Below are positions 47,939 through 59,777 of a stretch of 64,000 bases of DNA, piece by piece. Source of the stretch: Lyophyllum atratum (Eukaryota; Basidiomycota; Agaricomycetes; Agaricales; Lyophyllaceae); contig JACGCN010000057.1 in NCBI GenBank assembly GCA_014905825.1, forward strand, positions 1-64,000, given 5' to 3'. Every line of letters starts with the position of its first letter. Position 1 is the stretch's first letter. Made by a program: the position numbers and the translations under genes. Under the pieces are notes generated by a model. The model did no database searches, was not told where the DNA came from, and worked only from the letters and a program-made list of their open reading frames with translations.

Positions 47939-49972
47939 GATACGAAGAAGGAGGATGAGGACACGACTAGGGTGTAATATTAATATTAAACCGGGTTTGC
48001 GGGTGAGTGTATTTACGACTTTTTCGACTGTAGGGTATATTTGTTGAGTGACATATGTAATTTTATCGCCTTTTGGGGAGTCCGCGACTCAGGAGTCGCT
48101 AAAGTTTCTTACCTCTTGGAACATGGCTCCGCTCGTTTACTTCTCTATGAGTACTGCTATGACGAAAATTCCATCCACGGTCTTCTCCAAGGATACTCTA
48201 AACATAGGCGGGTCCTTGTACTTGTCACAATCTGTATTTTTCCATATCTTCTAACTTCTTCGTTGTGGGTGGCTCGTTAAAGGGGTACACTGAATCTCGA
48301 GAGTCTGTATTGCGTCTCACAACATTATGGCTTCCCCGGCTCAATGACTTGTCTAAGAGGGGTAGCGCTTCATCTGTGCCGGGGACCTCTGGTGGGTCCG
48401 AGATACGAACTTCACAGTTGCCGATTACTCAGGAGAGCAAGCATTATAAAACCACGTCCAAATGCTTAGCTGTAGACAGGACATGGTCCGAAAGCCAAAT
48501 GAGACTGGATACTAGGATGACAGTCCTTAAGGTACCATGCAACTTTGAAGATAAGGGAAAATGCACCTCGTTCTGCAGCACCCACTGCCGGATGACCTTC
48601 TAACCCTGACCGAAATTGCCTACTTACGGCGTTGCCTCAACTGCCCAGGTCTATCAGCAGAAAGCGCCGCTATACATGAAAGTTTCTGAATGGGGAGAGT
48701 GGTCTTCATCATCAGGATGTCCACAGTATCGCCATCAAGGGGATTGACCTGATACACAGTTTCGATCGAGGAAAAACAATGTGAAGCACCTTCGTCGGCA
48801 GTGAGCCAGGGGAGAAGAGAACAAGGCAGAACGTTGTTCTGAAATTAAGTCATACGATTCCTGACAAGACTGACCAGAAGTAATCGTCAAAATGTTCAGA
48901 AACAAGTGTAGAGGTGTTACAGGATGCAGAGGGCGTCGATGATACTTGATCATGATTTGCTCGGATCCTGATGTCCCCGCCGTAGTATCTTGATGGCTCA
49001 GCCTACTTATCGATTTCGCGGACCAAGTCTCGATGTAGAAGTAAACCCACATTTTTGATGTGGTTTTCTTCTCATATAGCGATCTGGGAAATGTCGGTTG
49101 ATCTGGGCCAAGGTTTGCTGATGACGGGATGGGAATGGGAATGGGCGACGGGGCCGAGCCTTGGGTCGATTTAATAGAAAATAGACGCCCGCACAGCCTT
49201 GCAGGGTGGCTTTCTCGGGACCACCGAGGACTGGCACCTATACTTACTTGGCTAAGTAGCTTTGACTTCGATCCATGAAAGAAGCTTCATTTCATTTGAA
49301 TTTCGTAAGACAGATACTTTCCTCGGTTCCGCACTTGAGCCTGAGTAGTCGGTGTTCGAAGGACGAATTGGCACGCTGTATGACGGACACAAGTCCTCAT
49401 CCGCGAGAGGGGAATGGTGCGGTATCAGCTCCGCGGGTAGCTACCCGCATGGAAGTACGGTCGGTGTAACGAGCATAGTTGTCATCCCCATCAAGATAAG
49501 ACTACGAAGATCGTTGTAGACAGATGTCTTGCTCGACCGCGGTTTCTTCGTGTTCTGGTTCTTTTGGGATCTGAGGTCGGGTGACTGGGTCCCATGTCTG
49601 CAGTCAACGCAGGAAGAGAAGAGCATGCGTCTTGGGACATTTTCGGACAAGAATGTGATGGAAGTGATTGATCAAACGAGAAGATCTGCCATCAAAAAGG
49701 TGGGCCAGGTGTTGGCGGGTTAACCGGTTCAGTGTTGACTGGAACACCCCAAGAGGGAGTGATACTGATACTTACTGATACAGTCGTCGAGGGCACTGCC
49801 AGTGCCACAGTGGAGCGGGAGTGTAGGCGCGCAAGCCAGATTTGGACAGGTCAGTAGGCTTGCCTCCAACACTCATGTGCACATCGCCGTCTCACACGTC
49901 CTAGACCTCTATTCCCCCAAACTTGCAGCGCTGGTCGTCACAAAACACACTATCCTTTAACCATCCCCCGCC
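47939..49972. other. About 2-kb region without recognised gene
   Basis: Only short, unmatched frames on both strands. A short tandem TACTGATACTTACTGATAC occurs about 49766-49785, and paired CGGGTTAACCGG-type palindrome about 49716-49730. Likely long 5' region of the LIM gene; a noncoding transcript is possible. Confidence 0.45.
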
Positions 49973-52789
49973 ATGATGGCACCGCTCCTTACCACGGCCC
50001 AGGCCACCCCCCAGGACGTATATCCCAACTACTGCCAACTGTTAAATGTTCGAATTGCAACCGACCCGTCCCACTCACCGAGCTAGGCGAGCATGTCTGT
50101 TCTGCCCCACCCCCAGTACCGACTCTGCCGAAACCTACGGTATCTATAGCTGCTGCCACCTCGCTTCTTCCCCAACATCTGCAGAATCGTGTTGCGTCGC
50201 CCATTTCAATATCTCCCCGAACACCCTTGAGCGATGCACGACACGGAACGCCGCCTCCAAGGATGCAGGAACCACCACAGCAGCGTCTTGGCCCTCCGAG
50301 CTCCGAGCGTCTCAACATTAGTACTGCCTCGACCACATCTTCCACGTATCAGTCCAGATCGAGTCCTCTGGCTCCCAGTAGAAGCGACACTTCCTCTCCA
50401 GCTATGAGGTCTCCAACCAACAACAGCACATCTCCTCTTCGCACACGCCCGCCTCCATCTGGTGGCTTCCGTGCCAGGACGACTTCAAATGCTGGTTCCA
50501 TGTCTTCAGGGTTTTCCGGCCCGTCCTCCCCAACCACAGCCCGACCCTCGTTCTCTTCGCAGCGCGACGTCAACCCTTCAACTAATATGCGAGCCCCCCC
50601 TCGCGAACCAGTTCCTCCCCCTCCGCCAACAGAGAGAGAGCGAGAGATAGATACCAAGATTGGCGGGGAAGCTGGTATGGCTGGAGTAGGGAGAAGAGGC
50701 TTTGCTGCCGCAGCCCGTGCAGCTATGTTTGCACTTCCGGTTAATCACCGACCCCTTGGTCCCCAACCACGCCGTGACAATACTCCTTATCTTCATATGA
50801 ACATTCCGTCACACCGTACGTTATATCTACTTTTGATCGCGGGACTCCCAATCTGATCGCTACTCTTCCGCAGCCAACGAAACTCCTCCTCTGTCGCCAG
50901 GGTCTGGATATTCGTCGCACTCCCCTGGAGTTTCTCCCTATCCGCAATCACCTGTTGCTCAGAAGGGACCACCATCTCCAGAGCGATACCACCAGCCTTC
51001 TCATGAAATGACTCCATCCATGGATAAACCCGGTTTACCCTCATCTCCGGTCTCTCCTCGTATGCCATTTTTCGAAAAATTTAGAAACCAATTACCGGGT
51101 GTGGTTGCCCCAGACACCACCTCACCCATATCTACCAACAGTACAAACAATGTTAATACCCCATCAACAGCCAAACAGCTACCTTTCTCCACTCGACCAC
51201 GGGAATCCGATTCCGGTTCGACCGCCTCTTTGTACAGCCAAGGTGTCGTCAGTCGCTCACTCAGCGTAAGCACCACGGCTTCACGACAGGATCAACCATC
51301 CCCGCGTCCACCTTCGCCAGCTTCCGAATCGGGCTCCGATTACGGCGGTCTGGCATATGCCGACTCGACGGATTACGAGGATGATGAGCCTCCAGCGGAC
51401 GTCAAAAGTTTGAAGGGCAAAGCCAATCCTCCCCCACCACTTGCACTTACCTCGTCGATCCTTCGTTCCGGCTCTATAGCCAGTGTGAACCACGTTCGAT
51501 TCCCTTCGACATCCGTGCGCAGCGATAGAAGTGCGGCCTCCAACACCCAGGGCCACAAGCGGAATACGTCCATCTCCTCCATGTCATCTACCTCAAGTGC
51601 CGGCGGCGAGTCTAGAAAGAGCAGTTCAGCTGCAATTGCCCAGGCACTTGGGTTGTCGCAGACGTCGCCTAGCTCTTATGGGAGACTCGGAGGACCCGGT
51701 ATTGGGAGGGGCGGAAGAAGTACAAGCGGGAGCAGCAGTGGGAGCAGGAGTACCTACTCGCGGGGTGGAGCGGGGACGAGTGGAAGTAGTTTGGGAGCCA
51801 TGGAGAAGGAGGTCAAGACACTGCTCGAAGGCGCCAATGCTGGTATGCCTGCCGAAGAGCGAAGGGCTGGGTTGACGAAGAGTAAGTCGACTGGCAAGCA
51901 GCGGACGTTTGCGGTTGGAGAGAACGCGGGTTCTGGCAGCGAGGGTGTGAGAATGCCTCTTACTGCTGTGGCTCCAAGCACGACCAGCAGCAGCATTGCC
52001 AAGGCTGAAAAGGGTGTGGAACCTGGGAAGGAAAGGAAGGAGGTGGTCAGGAAGCCCAGAGTGTGCTTGAAGTGTGACCATAAGATCAATGATGGGCGGT
52101 GGGTGCAAGTTGATAATGGCGGAGTGCTTTGTGAGAAGTGTTGGAAGAACATGTATTTGCCCAAAGTGCGTTGTCAGCTTTTGCCCCCCCTCCAGGCCTG
52201 GCTCACAACGTTACCTTTTCACATAGTGCCGTCGATGTAACCTACCGATCGAGAAACAGGCTGTATCATCGTCGGACGGCCAGCTCAAGGGCAAGTATCA
52301 TCGGGAATGTTTCAATTGCCACACATGTCACGTACGTTGATCAAGTCCATCCCGTCTCACCTCTTGTTGACATAGCCTCGAATACAGAAACCATTCCCTG
52401 ACAAATCGTTCTACGTCTTCGATGGCAAGCCTCTCTGTGCTTACCACTATCACGAAGCAAACGACTCCCTGTGTGCTGCTGCGCTCTGTGGCCAGCCAAT
52501 AGAGGGCCCTTGCGCAGTGTCCCATACTGGCGACCGCTACCATCCCGAACACATGACTTGCGAACATCCTGGAAACCCACCATGCAAGGTCAAGCTCGAG
52601 GAATATTGGGAAGTCGACGGTCGCATGCTGTGCGAGCGCCACGCCCACGCCAGTAAAGTTGGGAGCGACGATGAGGAAGGCGAGGAGGAGTGGGTACAGA
52701 GTTCGCGGGCGCTTAGGCGCGTTACGAGGTTCATTGATTTGGCGGGAGGCCTCCCGTCTGGGGGTGTGGGTGGAAGTGAGCTGCGCTGA
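49973..52789 (+). CDS. LIM-domain (paxillin-like) protein; start not resolved
   Basis: Cytoskeletal or septum adaptor. Supported frame: RISQLLPTVKCSNCNRPVPL, GEHVCSAPPP (a short Cys/His zinc motif, 50025-50110), a long disordered Ser/Pro region, and exon 3 from about 50874 through SSHSPGVSPYPQSP, FFEKFRNQLPGVV and SGSDYGGLAYADSTDYEDDE. Three LIM zinc-finger pairs follow: CLKCDHKINDGRW ... CEKC; CRRCNLPIEKQAV ... YHRECFNCHTC; and CGQPIEGPCAVS ... YHPEHMTC ... CERH. Stop at 52787-52789. The obvious ATGATGGCACCG at 49973 lies in a different frame from the conserved reading (GAT GGC ACC from 49975, giving APYHGPGHPPGRISQLL). The true start therefore needs an upstream exon (a TTGCAG acceptor lies at about 49923) or reflects a small indel. 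Domain identity is secure; the 5' end is not. Confidence 0.85.
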
Positions 52790-53646
52790 TTTACAGCGCA
52801 CGTATTTTATGCCAGGTTTTTTTTCGCCCAATGGACATCTCAGTCCTGTTCTTGCTTCCTCTCCTCCTCCTCCCTCCTTATCTATGCGTCTTGGTCTTTA
52901 TTCCCCGGGTTGGTTGCGTTCCTGCCCTCTCTCTTTTCAATTGTATTTATATATCCGGATCTACATTATGCAACCTCCCCATACCTCTATTCCAGTGCTC
53001 GGCCTCTTCGATTTAATACGGGATCTGTTTCTTGTTCATCTCTTTTTCATTTTTTATTAGTACTTATGTATGTACACCAGTGGTTCCCCCGTCCTAAATA
53101 TATTCGCGAATACCCCATGGCGAGACGTGGTTCGCGAAGTCGATCATACTAGTTTATAGTCTTCCTGGACCCACGATATCATGTGCCTGGGTACCCTGAC
53201 TGTCACTACCAACCAGGAAGGACCCTGCCACGGACCTGTCAGTAAAACAGCTCCCACCTTGCTTGATGTACTCAATCCTATTGAAGCACACATATTTGTG
53301 CTCTCAGTAATTCTATGTCAATGCCCTCAGTCGCCTACCGACGTTCGGCGCTCGGACCAGCTCTACCGTGCTGCCACATGCATGAAGAAACGCATGATAC
53401 TTTTTTCAAATGCTCCGCCCAATGTTCATAGGCGGAAAACATCTTGCTCCACGTCTCCTACTCCACGGACTCTGTCCTACTCTGTCCATCCCGCATTATC
53501 GCATCAGCGCTTGAGACGCGCATCTTTTCGAAGCACTCGGTCGTTATTTTTGTCGACCGACATCCCGATATCCTCGTAGTCATCTGAAGACTCACCCCTT
53601 TCCCCTCTATTCTACGGAGTTTGTATGTTCAAGTCGAGGCATTGTA
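52790..53646. other. Intergenic, LIM 3' UTR and permease promoter
   Basis: Pyrimidine-rich stretches (52850-53050) resemble UTR/promoter DNA. The 132-codon frame at 53181-53579 has no motif and is treated as chance. Confidence 0.5.
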
Positions 53647-56054
53647 ATGGAACGCAAGACCTCGAAAATCAGGGATCCGGAGGTGATGATAGAGAAGAAA
53701 TCGACGTTGGATATTAATGGAGAGGGAAACGGGAGCGAACATCGACTGAGTTTGGAGGGGCTTCCTGTTCACGATAAAACGCGCAGACGGCTCAAGGTAT
53801 GTTCTTGTTATATGTGAGACCCGGGTTGGTGAAGAGAACGCGGTTATACAGAACCGACATATACAACTCATCGGAATCGGAGGTGTGTACAAGATTGCTC
53901 TAGGTGTCTTCGCCTTGACTTCATATCCATTATCTCGTCCCAGGAACCGTCGGCACAGCTCTATTCGTCCAGATTGGCTCTTCACTGACGAAGGGAGGAC
54001 CGGGTAAGTGCTTACCTGCAGAGACGGACATGACATCACTAAGTCACCACATTCAGGCAGCTTGTTCTTAGCGTTCACGATTTGGTCGACATTTATATTG
54101 GCAATCAACAACTGTCTATGTGCGTACTCATAGTTACGCAGGCGAAGTGTATGATGCTGACATGAACCATTTTATGTAGCTGAAATGGTCACATGGATCC
54201 CAATATCCTCGCCATTTGTGCGTGTCGCGTCTTCATTTTGCATATATGAATGACTCAAAGCCTGCTATTGTCTAGGTGCGGTTTGCAGATCGCTTCGTTG
54301 ACCCGGCCTTAGGCTTCTGTGCTGGCGTGAATTTCTTTGCGCTGCAAGCAGCCCTCGTTCCATTTGAAGTCGTGGCCTTCAATCTCGTGCTCCAGTTTTG
54401 GACGGATAAGATACCAATAGTTGCTGTGATCTTCTTTGTGCTGATTTCCTATGCGTGAGCGTTATTTTGCGCGTGCCATAACCAAACTAATATCGCCACT
54501 TTCTGCAGATGTCTGAACATGTTCGCCGTACGATGGTATGGAGGTGGGTTTGAGTGTGACAACCTAATCTTATGTTAAAATACTGATCTCAGCCTCAGAA
54601 TCGGAGTTTTGGCTAGCGATAGGAAAGGTTACTCTAGCAGTCGGTGTGACGGCCTTCACGTTCGTAACAATGGTTGGAGGCAATCCATTACACGACAAGT
54701 ATGGTTTTCGCAACTGGGATCGTATGTCCAGCCCTCTGTTTACATCCCACCGAACACTAAAGGCTTTGTCACAGCGTCAAAAGTACCAGGCGCACCTTTT
54801 GCGGAATATATCGAAACTGGATCCCTTGGTCGATTCCTTGGATTCCTAGCTTGCTTCATCCAGGCATCTTTCACCATCGCGGGTATGTAGACTTTCATTC
54901 TACATGAGTGCACTATTCACGTGCATGCAGGCCCAGACTATGTAGCAATGGCGGCAGGAGAAGCAGAACTTCCTCGACGAAACATGCCACGCGCCTTTTC
55001 TAGCGTGTTCTATCGCTTGACAGCATTTTTTGTTGTCGGTTCTCTGTGCATCGGGATTGTGGTCCCCTACTCAGATCCGGATCTCCTGAGCGCCCTGTCA
55101 GACGCACGCCCAGGCGCGGGATCGTCGCCATATGTCATCGCAATGGAGCACCTTCACATCAAGGTTCTCCCGCACATTGTCAACGCATTAATTCTTACTG
55201 CCGTATTCTCTGCCGGGAATAGTTACGTGTACTGCGCGAGTCGTACCTTGCTCGGGCTTGCACTGGAGGGCAAGGCGCCCAGGTTCTTGACGCGGTGCAC
55301 TGCGCACGGGGTTCCCGTTTACTGTGTCGCTGTGACCCTCGGAATCGCCATGTTATGTTTGTGCCTATAGCTCCCGTCCCTTTCGCATCGCTGACGTAAC
55401 TAAAGCTTTCCTTCAGGTCTCCAACAATGCAGCGGTAGTGCTACAATGGTATAAAGTTGTCCTCGTTTTCGAGATCATCAATGAGCTAATATCTGCATAG
55501 GTTTGTAAACCTGGTGACGGCATCTCAGCTCCTGAACTACGCAATCATCTCGTTCACGTATATTCGGTTCCACAAGGTTCGTTTTCTCCGTAACCTTTGT
55601 GTACCAATCTGAACCTGAGGTCGGATTGTCCAGGCGTTGAAATCTCAGGGAATTTCGCGCGATTCTTTGCCTCATAAAAGCTACTGGCAACCATTCTGTG
55701 GGTATGTCGCATTTCCTATGGCCTCTCTACCTGCCGTCAACTGATGATTCGCAAGATACTATGGCCTTGTTGGCACTCTGACCATGGCCTTCGTGGGAGG
55801 GTATACAGTATTTCTCCCAGGCAGATGGGACGTTCCGACGTTCCTGTTCTCCTATGCCATGATTGGGATTGTGCCAGCCCTATTTCTCCTATGGAAAGTC
55901 ATCCACAAAACAACGGTCGGTTGATTCCATGAAATCTTGACTTGGAAGCTATCCTGACAAACTCATCTAGTGGAGGCATCCTGCCTCAGTTTCGTTCTTC
56001 GAGGAAGAGCGTACGGAGGTCGACCAATATGAAGAGTCTTATACCAATCGTTGA
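53647..56054 (+). CDS. Amino-acid permease (YAT family)
   Basis: Plasma-membrane proton:amino-acid symporter of the yeast amino-acid transporter type. Many short introns. Start MERKTSKIRDPEVMIEKKST at 53647, then a charged cytosolic tail with LPVHDKTRRRLKNRHIQLIG and TIGTALFVQIGSSLTKGGPG (the family's first helix, GTALFV-x-GPGS). SLFLAFTIWSTFILAINNCL and EMVTWIPISSPFVRFADRFV follow, then DPALGFCAGVNFFALQAALV and FRNWDPPGAF-like sequence (54709 on, spread over an intron). PDYVAMAAGEAELPRRNMPR is the diagnostic loop, followed by VNALILTAVFSAGNSYVYCA, SRTLLGLALEGKAPRFLT, GVPVYCVAVTLGIAML and a final WRHPASVSFFEEERTEVDQY. TGA at 56052-56054. The DYVAMAAGEAxxPRR motif makes the family call firm; substrate range is not predictable. 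Confidence 0.9.
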
Positions 56055-57092
56055 CAGACGGAATATCTCTTTTCATCGGCTCTCTTTCATCTCAGGATAT
56101 CCATTTGGAAGCCTGCCGCCATTACCGTGGCCACACAAACTCGGCATTGATTGTCAAAATACCCTTCCCGTACGCTACATCTGTATTGAAATAACAAAGC
56201 AGGGCCCAAAGATGAGCGGAGCTCGTGATTTGGCGTTCACCCTCTTATGACGACGCACTTCGACGGCGGGTCCCTGGTCTTCATTGAGGTTTATTGCCAC
56301 TGGGTTTACTTCTACATTCCATGGTCACGAGGCACTGGCGATGGGCTGTGAGGCTGATCTCTCCAGCTTCTCCATGTAACTTTGCGACCCAAGGTACCAC
56401 TAACGATGAAACCATGATATGGCAACATACTTCCTAACTACGAGAACACATCCGCCTACTGCAGACGACACCTCGTGCACTCTCGTGCACCGCGCATTCA
56501 TTTTGACAGCCCTTCGCGTATCATCCACTCCTACCCGACCTTCAAAGTCCGGGTGTTGTCCTGCTACGGCAGCGAGTCCTTTTCTCAGCCCGACACTTTC
56601 CACGGGGGTAATTCTTTCCTTACATTCTGCTGTTCTGCCTCAATAGGTCTAAACCTTTACGGAACGCAAATCGTCGATAAATTGCACTTCGCGGAGGGTG
56701 ACAAAGTCAGAATCAGACACTACAGGCGGTGAAGGGCCCGTTGTCGGGCATCAATCTCATGTGGAAGAGCTGGCAGCTTCAGATCAAACACGTAGAAAGC
56801 TGGAAGTATGTGACATCTAGTTCAATCGCTCTGGGCCTGACTAAAGTGTCTGCAGAATCGTCACCTGTGTTCCCCCCCTGATTTGAACCAAATGATACTT
56901 TTTCTCGTCTATCAACAAGGACTGCACTTTCCAGAGCAGCGTCAAGCTGACTTCCAACAACTCAAGATTGCAAGCGAGATCAGCTCTGATGAGATACGAA
57001 CAGCGTGGGAACCTGATAACCAATTACCATGATCTCCAGGACCCTCTGCAAGGTACGAGGAAACAGCGATCGCCAATAATTCGCCCAAGTCG
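56055..57092. other. Intergenic, no gene recognised
   Basis: About 1 kb between two same-strand genes. No supported ORF; small frames at 56400-56730 are overlapping on both strands and unmatched. Confidence 0.5.
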
Positions 57093-57862
57093 ATGACTTC
57101 TCCTGCAAAGACGATCCATATAATCCGCCATGGAGAGGCTGTACACAAGTAAGTACATCCAAATCTCAATAGGCGAATGGATCGCCGACCACGCGATTAG
57201 TATCGATCGAACCTATAACCTGCGTGACCCTCCTTTGACGGACAAAGGCTTTGCTCAAGCTGCAGCCCTTAGCCTGAAGCTCTCAACGATTCTTAAGATC
57301 AAACCATCTGCCATCGTCACTTCTCCGATGACACGCACCATTCAAACAGTCCGCACACTCTTTCCATCCGCATTCGTTGAAGGTCCCGACGCGGTCCCTC
57401 TGCGCATCTGGCCGGAGCTACGCGAAGCACACGACGCGATCTGCAACCAAGGACGATCTCGCGCGGAAATGCAGGCTTTGCATGAAGACCAAGATTTTTC
57501 CGCGTGCGATGAGGAATGGGATTACAAGGCTCATAGCTTCGAGGACGCGACGGACAGAGCCGAGGCGGTTCGGAGGGAGTTGATGAACCTTCCTGGTCCT
57601 GATGTAGTGGTGGTGGGTCATAGGGGGTTCATCTCTTTTCTTGTAGACACGAATCAAGTGAAATTCGGCAATTGTGGTGCGTATTTCTTTCAGAATCGTC
57701 ATGGGCTTCTTGATCAATCCATAATTATTAGAGATTCGTTCGTACAGGTTTGCGAATGCGGAGGAATTGACGGAACGTCGCTATGGAGTCCACGAGCTTG
57801 GGTGTGAACATGATTTCGGTCCGAGTCTGCTGGTCGAGGTACCGCCCGTCCCCGCAGTCTAA
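57093..57862 (+). CDS. Histidine phosphatase (phosphoglycerate mutase-like)
   Basis: Cytosolic phosphatase of the branch-1 histidine phosphatase superfamily. Three exons: MTSPAKTIHIIRHGEAVHN (57093-57149, the RHG catalytic motif), then from about 57200 IDRTYNLRDPPLTDKGFAQA, PSAIVTSPMTRTIQTVRTLF, LRIWPELREAHDAICNQG (acid catalyst region) and VVVVGHRGFISFLV (second catalytic His). A final exon has EIRSYRFANAEELTERRYGV and VEVPPVPAV, with TAA at 57860-57862. The two His and the TSPMTRTIQT helix are all present. Substrate unknown; related fungal proteins range from phosphoprotein to sugar-phosphate phosphatases. An intron joins HN to IDRTY by splitting the Asn codon, confirming the start exon. 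Confidence 0.9.
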
Positions 57863-58369
57863 AGGAAGAAGGATTTCTCTTGATTATCGTTGCTGTGTTC
57901 TCAATTTCCATGTCTTGTGCTACTATGTTGTCCTAGCTGTCCTCGCATTTGTTTTGTACGTACAATGATCATGCTCTGCGCTGGTTACTAGCAAAGCCTG
58001 TGGTGCGGCAACTACTGCCTTCCTTAGTGCGTATACATAATCCGAGGCTACGTCAAAGCGTATGCAACGCTGCATGCACTTAGGGGAGAATAGAAAGCAA
58101 GATGGTCTCCAAGAGAGGCAAGTCTCGATTTATCTCTTCCAAATATCTTTAGTGGGGAGGTCCCAAGCACGTTTTCTTTCTTGAAGAACGAAGAAATAGG
58201 TCACTGCGAAGATGATCCAGGGCTGGTACTTGAGTGTGACGGGTCAAATATAGCCTTGCAACTAAGATGTGCTATGCCTGCCGAGGTCCTCTAGTCATCA
58301 CAAGAGGTTGATTCGCAAATGATAGATTCTCCCGGTCTGCTTTACAACTACTGGTGATACAGTGAAAAA
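57863..58369. other. Convergent intergenic region
   Basis: 507 bp between the ends of the histidine phosphatase and PRE2; nothing recognised. Confidence 0.5.
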
Positions 58370-59623
58370 TTAGGCGGCAGCAGCTACCTCCGGAGCATTC
58401 GACGAATTGCGTCCCTCAACACGAATGTCGTATCCATATCCGCCCGCAGGCGCGCCAGGAACGTTTCCAGGTCCATCGTAATGCATCTTGGAGATATCAT
58501 AGTTTCCTGGAAGGCCATAAGTTACATGGCCAAGTGGGTTTGAGGGGGGTCGACATACCGATAAACGCCCATCCATCTTCCTTGACATGATACAAGTTAC
58601 AAGAGTTACCGGAGAAGGCATCACGATGACCGGCGGCATAGATGCTTCTTCTTCCTAGCTCCTGGGCCTCCTCGTCGGTCAAGTCCCACCGATAGCCTTG
58701 ATCCAGAACACCGTACGCGAATGTGCTACCGGAGCCAACTGAGAAGAGGTCACCTTTGAGGCGGGTACCATCTGAATCGACGTAGAATACAGCAGGTCCC
58801 TGGATTGATAATGAACTTGAGAGCCTTGGAAGCTGATATTACCCCACGTACAGTCTTGTCCCAACCACAAATCATTGTTCCCTGCAATCATAATGAGAGC
58901 GAATTTTACGGGAACAGTAGTTGTGGCGTACCATACTCAAGCCCATACCCTTGTATGAGTATACAAGATTGCTCAGGTACTTGCTCGCTGCTGAAACTGA
59001 TATCCGTTCCCTGTTGCGCAGTTCGTGAAGGCGGCAATGCATCCCAAGGTAAGTCTCCCAATATTGGCAGTCAGCTGCGTACATAGTGGGGTAAGCCATG
59101 ATTGATATTAGGGGAACGCGGTACGCACCGGCACCACCAGCCATCGTTCCGAGTAGGTAAGGGTTGATTTCGATAACCTTTTTCACGGTCCCAGACGCTA
59201 TTGAACGTGATCAGAAGCGTAGACGTAACCACAACATAATCTACATACCAACGTAACTTCCTGCCGTTGCCCTCGAATCGACTGCAACGATGACACCCCC
59301 TTGGAACCTGAACGCTAGTGTGGTCGTTCCATGCTGGATCTTGATTCTGCAATTGGGATCGGCATGGTCGTCTGTGTGGAGTTGAAGGAAGGCAGTGGGC
59401 TAAACGTAGTTAGAAGTTAGTTATCATGGTAGTGTGGTCCAAAACTCACATCTGCCACCGCTGGTACCATGAATGTGGGTACGCCCTTGGACAAGCTCCC
59501 AAAGCCAGCACTGGAACCCCACATGGCGCCGTCAAAGTCCTCATCGTCCCCCGCCAAATTCTGCGCATTGCGGATCTGGCTGGCGGCGGTCGTCGTCGAG
59601 AATCGGTCTGCAAAAGAGTTCAT
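58370..59623 (-). CDS. PRE2: Proteasome 20S beta-5 subunit (chymotrypsin-like)
   Basis: Catalytic core-particle subunit with N-terminal threonine protease activity. Start [20 protein letters not shown] at 59623, a propeptide with [18 protein letters not shown], then [20 protein letters not shown] and [20 protein letters not shown]. The Gly-Thr cleavage site (HG before TTTLAF) exposes the catalytic Thr at about residue 83. Further motifs are [20 protein letters not shown] (Lys33-type), [100 protein letters not shown] and a tail [11 protein letters not shown] ending ...APEVAAAA at 58370. Asp, Lys and Ser of the active site are all present. Divergent from GPI2 with only 154 bp between start codons. 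Confidence 0.95.
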
Positions 59624-59777
59624 GATGTTGAGGAAACCAGGCTGCAGCTGACGCGGCCGCGTTGTTGCGCGTTCAATTGATCTTTGTTTGCCAATCCCGC
59701 TAAAGGACTTGGAAGCAAACACGGTGACGCTTGGCGTTCACCGTCACCTACCGTCATCCCGTTTTGCCCATGCCTGG
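59624..59777. promoter_or_regulatory. PRE2/GPI2 divergent promoter with three CRE-like half-sites
   Basis: 154 bp between start codons. TGACG at 59725-59729, CGTCA at 59742-59746 and CGTCA at 59752-59756 form an inverted-plus-direct set (ATF/CREB-type half-sites). A CCAAT box sits near 59690 (TTTGCCAATCCC). Factor binding is inference. Confidence 0.5.

Noticed and set aside
53181..53579. 132-codon plus frame between LIM and permease genes
   Set aside because: No motif, no splice-consistent extension, lies in UTR/promoter DNA.
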